Below, in pieces: positions 12,701-13,204 of a DNA stretch of 13,204 nt (within the stretch, counting starts at the first letter, position 1; every line of letters begins with the position of its first letter). Made by a program: the position numbers and the translations under genes. The DNA lies in assembly GCA_038251625.1 (NCBI GenBank), contig JBBSBE010000108.1:1-13204 (forward strand). The letters run 5' to 3'. Origin of the DNA: JBBQXK01 sp038251625. GTDB lineage: Bacteria > Pseudomonadota > Alphaproteobacteria > Rhodobacterales > Rhodobacteraceae. A model generated the notes under the pieces. That model had not been told where the DNA came from, did no database searches, and saw only the letters and a program-made list of their open reading frames with translations.

Positions 12701-13204
12701 ATGCTGGCCCTCGCGGCCGACAGCGCATTTGACCTTCTGGCATGGTCGCCCCCCGGGTGGGGGGCGACGCTTGTTTGGGGTCTTTGGAACTCTGTCCTGA
12801 TCGCGGGTGGCGCCTTTGGTGTGGGGCTCGTGATTGGCACCCTTGGTGCTTATGGGAAGCTTTACGGGGGGCCGGTCACGCGTGACCTTCTGGCCGTCTA
12901 CACCACCATAGTGCGAGCGGTGCCCGAACTTGTGCTTATTCTGATCCTCTATTTCGCTGTCACCGATGCGGTGAACGAAGTCCTGCTTTTGTGGGGCTTT
13001 GACCGCATCCAGATCTCTGGCGTTGCCGCCGGAATCACCGTGCTTGGTGTCGTGCAGGGGGCCTATGCGACCGAGGTGCTGCGCGGTGCGATCCTCGCCG
13101 TGCCTTCGGGCCAGATCGAGGCCGCGCGTGCCATGGGGATGCCGCCGGTGATGCTGGCGCGGCGGATCACGCTGCCTGCGATGCTTTCCAATGCCGTGCC
13201 GGGA
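12701..13204 (+). CDS. Amino acid ABC transporter permease (HisQ/HisM-like), 3' end cut by window edge
   Basis: The first 168 residues of an inner-membrane permease are present and remain open to the last base. A hydrophobic segment at about residues 22-50 is followed by VYTTIVRAVPELVLILILYF, the family-typical region after the first helices, and then further membrane segments. The conserved cytoplasmic EAA-type motif that contacts the ATPase is visible as GQIEAARAMGM followed by RRITLPAM, ending near the window edge. It starts 6 nt after the binding-protein stop, without a strong ribosome site, consistent with coupled translation. Importers of this group normally have two permeases, so a second is expected just outside the window. 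Together with the ATPase and binding protein it forms an amino acid importer, probably feeding the divergent catabolic operon. Confidence 0.92.
   Translation, partial: MLALAADSAFDLLAWSPPGWGATLVWGLWNSVLIAGGAFGVGLVIGTLGAYGKLYGGPVTRDLLAVYTTIVRAVPELVLILILYFAVTDAVNEVLLLWGFDRIQISGVAAGITVLGVVQGAYATEVLRGAILAVPSGQIEAARAMGMPPVMLARRITLPAMLSNAVPG

Noticed and set aside
1..13204. Mobile element, prophage, CRISPR or defence island
   Set aside because: No transposase, integrase, terminal repeats, direct-repeat array or tRNA gene is seen; all genes are metabolic, transport, regulatory or housekeeping types.

Overview
The window looks like a chromosomal segment of an alphaproteobacterium, most likely a member of the Rhodobacteraceae. 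The evidence is the high GC (roughly 65%), a bacterial AspRS whose N-terminal 'RDHGG' motif is typical of non-discriminating AspRS, a short ethylmalonyl-CoA/methylmalonyl-CoA epimerase followed directly by a DUF1467 membrane protein, and gene-dense organisation with 4-nt start/stop overlaps. The taxonomic call rests on remembered family resemblance, not on a search. I see no tRNA, rRNA, CRISPR array, insertion sequence, integrase or phage gene. Almost the whole window is coding; the largest gap is about 190 bases.

Layout. (1) 1-1563, minus: aspS, cut by the window edge and missing its C-terminal motif 3. It carries an apparent insertion of about 40 residues in the GAD insertion domain. (2) 1755-3295, plus: a translationally coupled pair of a ring-cleaving (MhqO-like) VOC dioxygenase and an MhqD/YpfH-like serine esterase, which looks like a quinone/hydroquinone detoxification unit. 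(3) 3292-3996, minus: a receiver-domain protein whose stop codon shares bases with the esterase stop codon in a TTAA. (4) 4131-4816, plus: epimerase plus DUF1467 protein, overlapping by ATGA. (5) 4821-11007, minus: a five-gene operon read as TetR (BetI-like), class I aminotransferase (AruH-like), TPP-dependent decarboxylase (AruI-like), class III aminotransferase and PuuA-like glutamine-synthetase-family ligase. (6) 11087 to the end, plus: a divergent polar/basic amino acid ABC importer (ATPase, periplasmic binding protein, first permease), with the permease cut by the window edge.

How the genes work together. Regions 5 and 6 look like one import-and-catabolism system controlled from the 79-bp divergent spacer. 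The importer would bring in an amino acid of the arginine/ornithine/lysine type or a derivative. The AruH-like enzyme would transaminate it to a 2-oxo acid, and the AruI-like enzyme would decarboxylate that to an aldehyde (for arginine: 2-ketoarginine, then 4-guanidinobutanal). The class III aminotransferase and the gamma-glutamyl-amine-ligase-like protein would then act on the aldehyde or its amine. The first two steps match the known arginine transaminase pathway of Pseudomonas. The last two genes are not part of that classical pathway, and the classical aldehyde dehydrogenase and guanidinobutyrase are absent here. This gives a possible variant pathway and is the most interesting content of the window.
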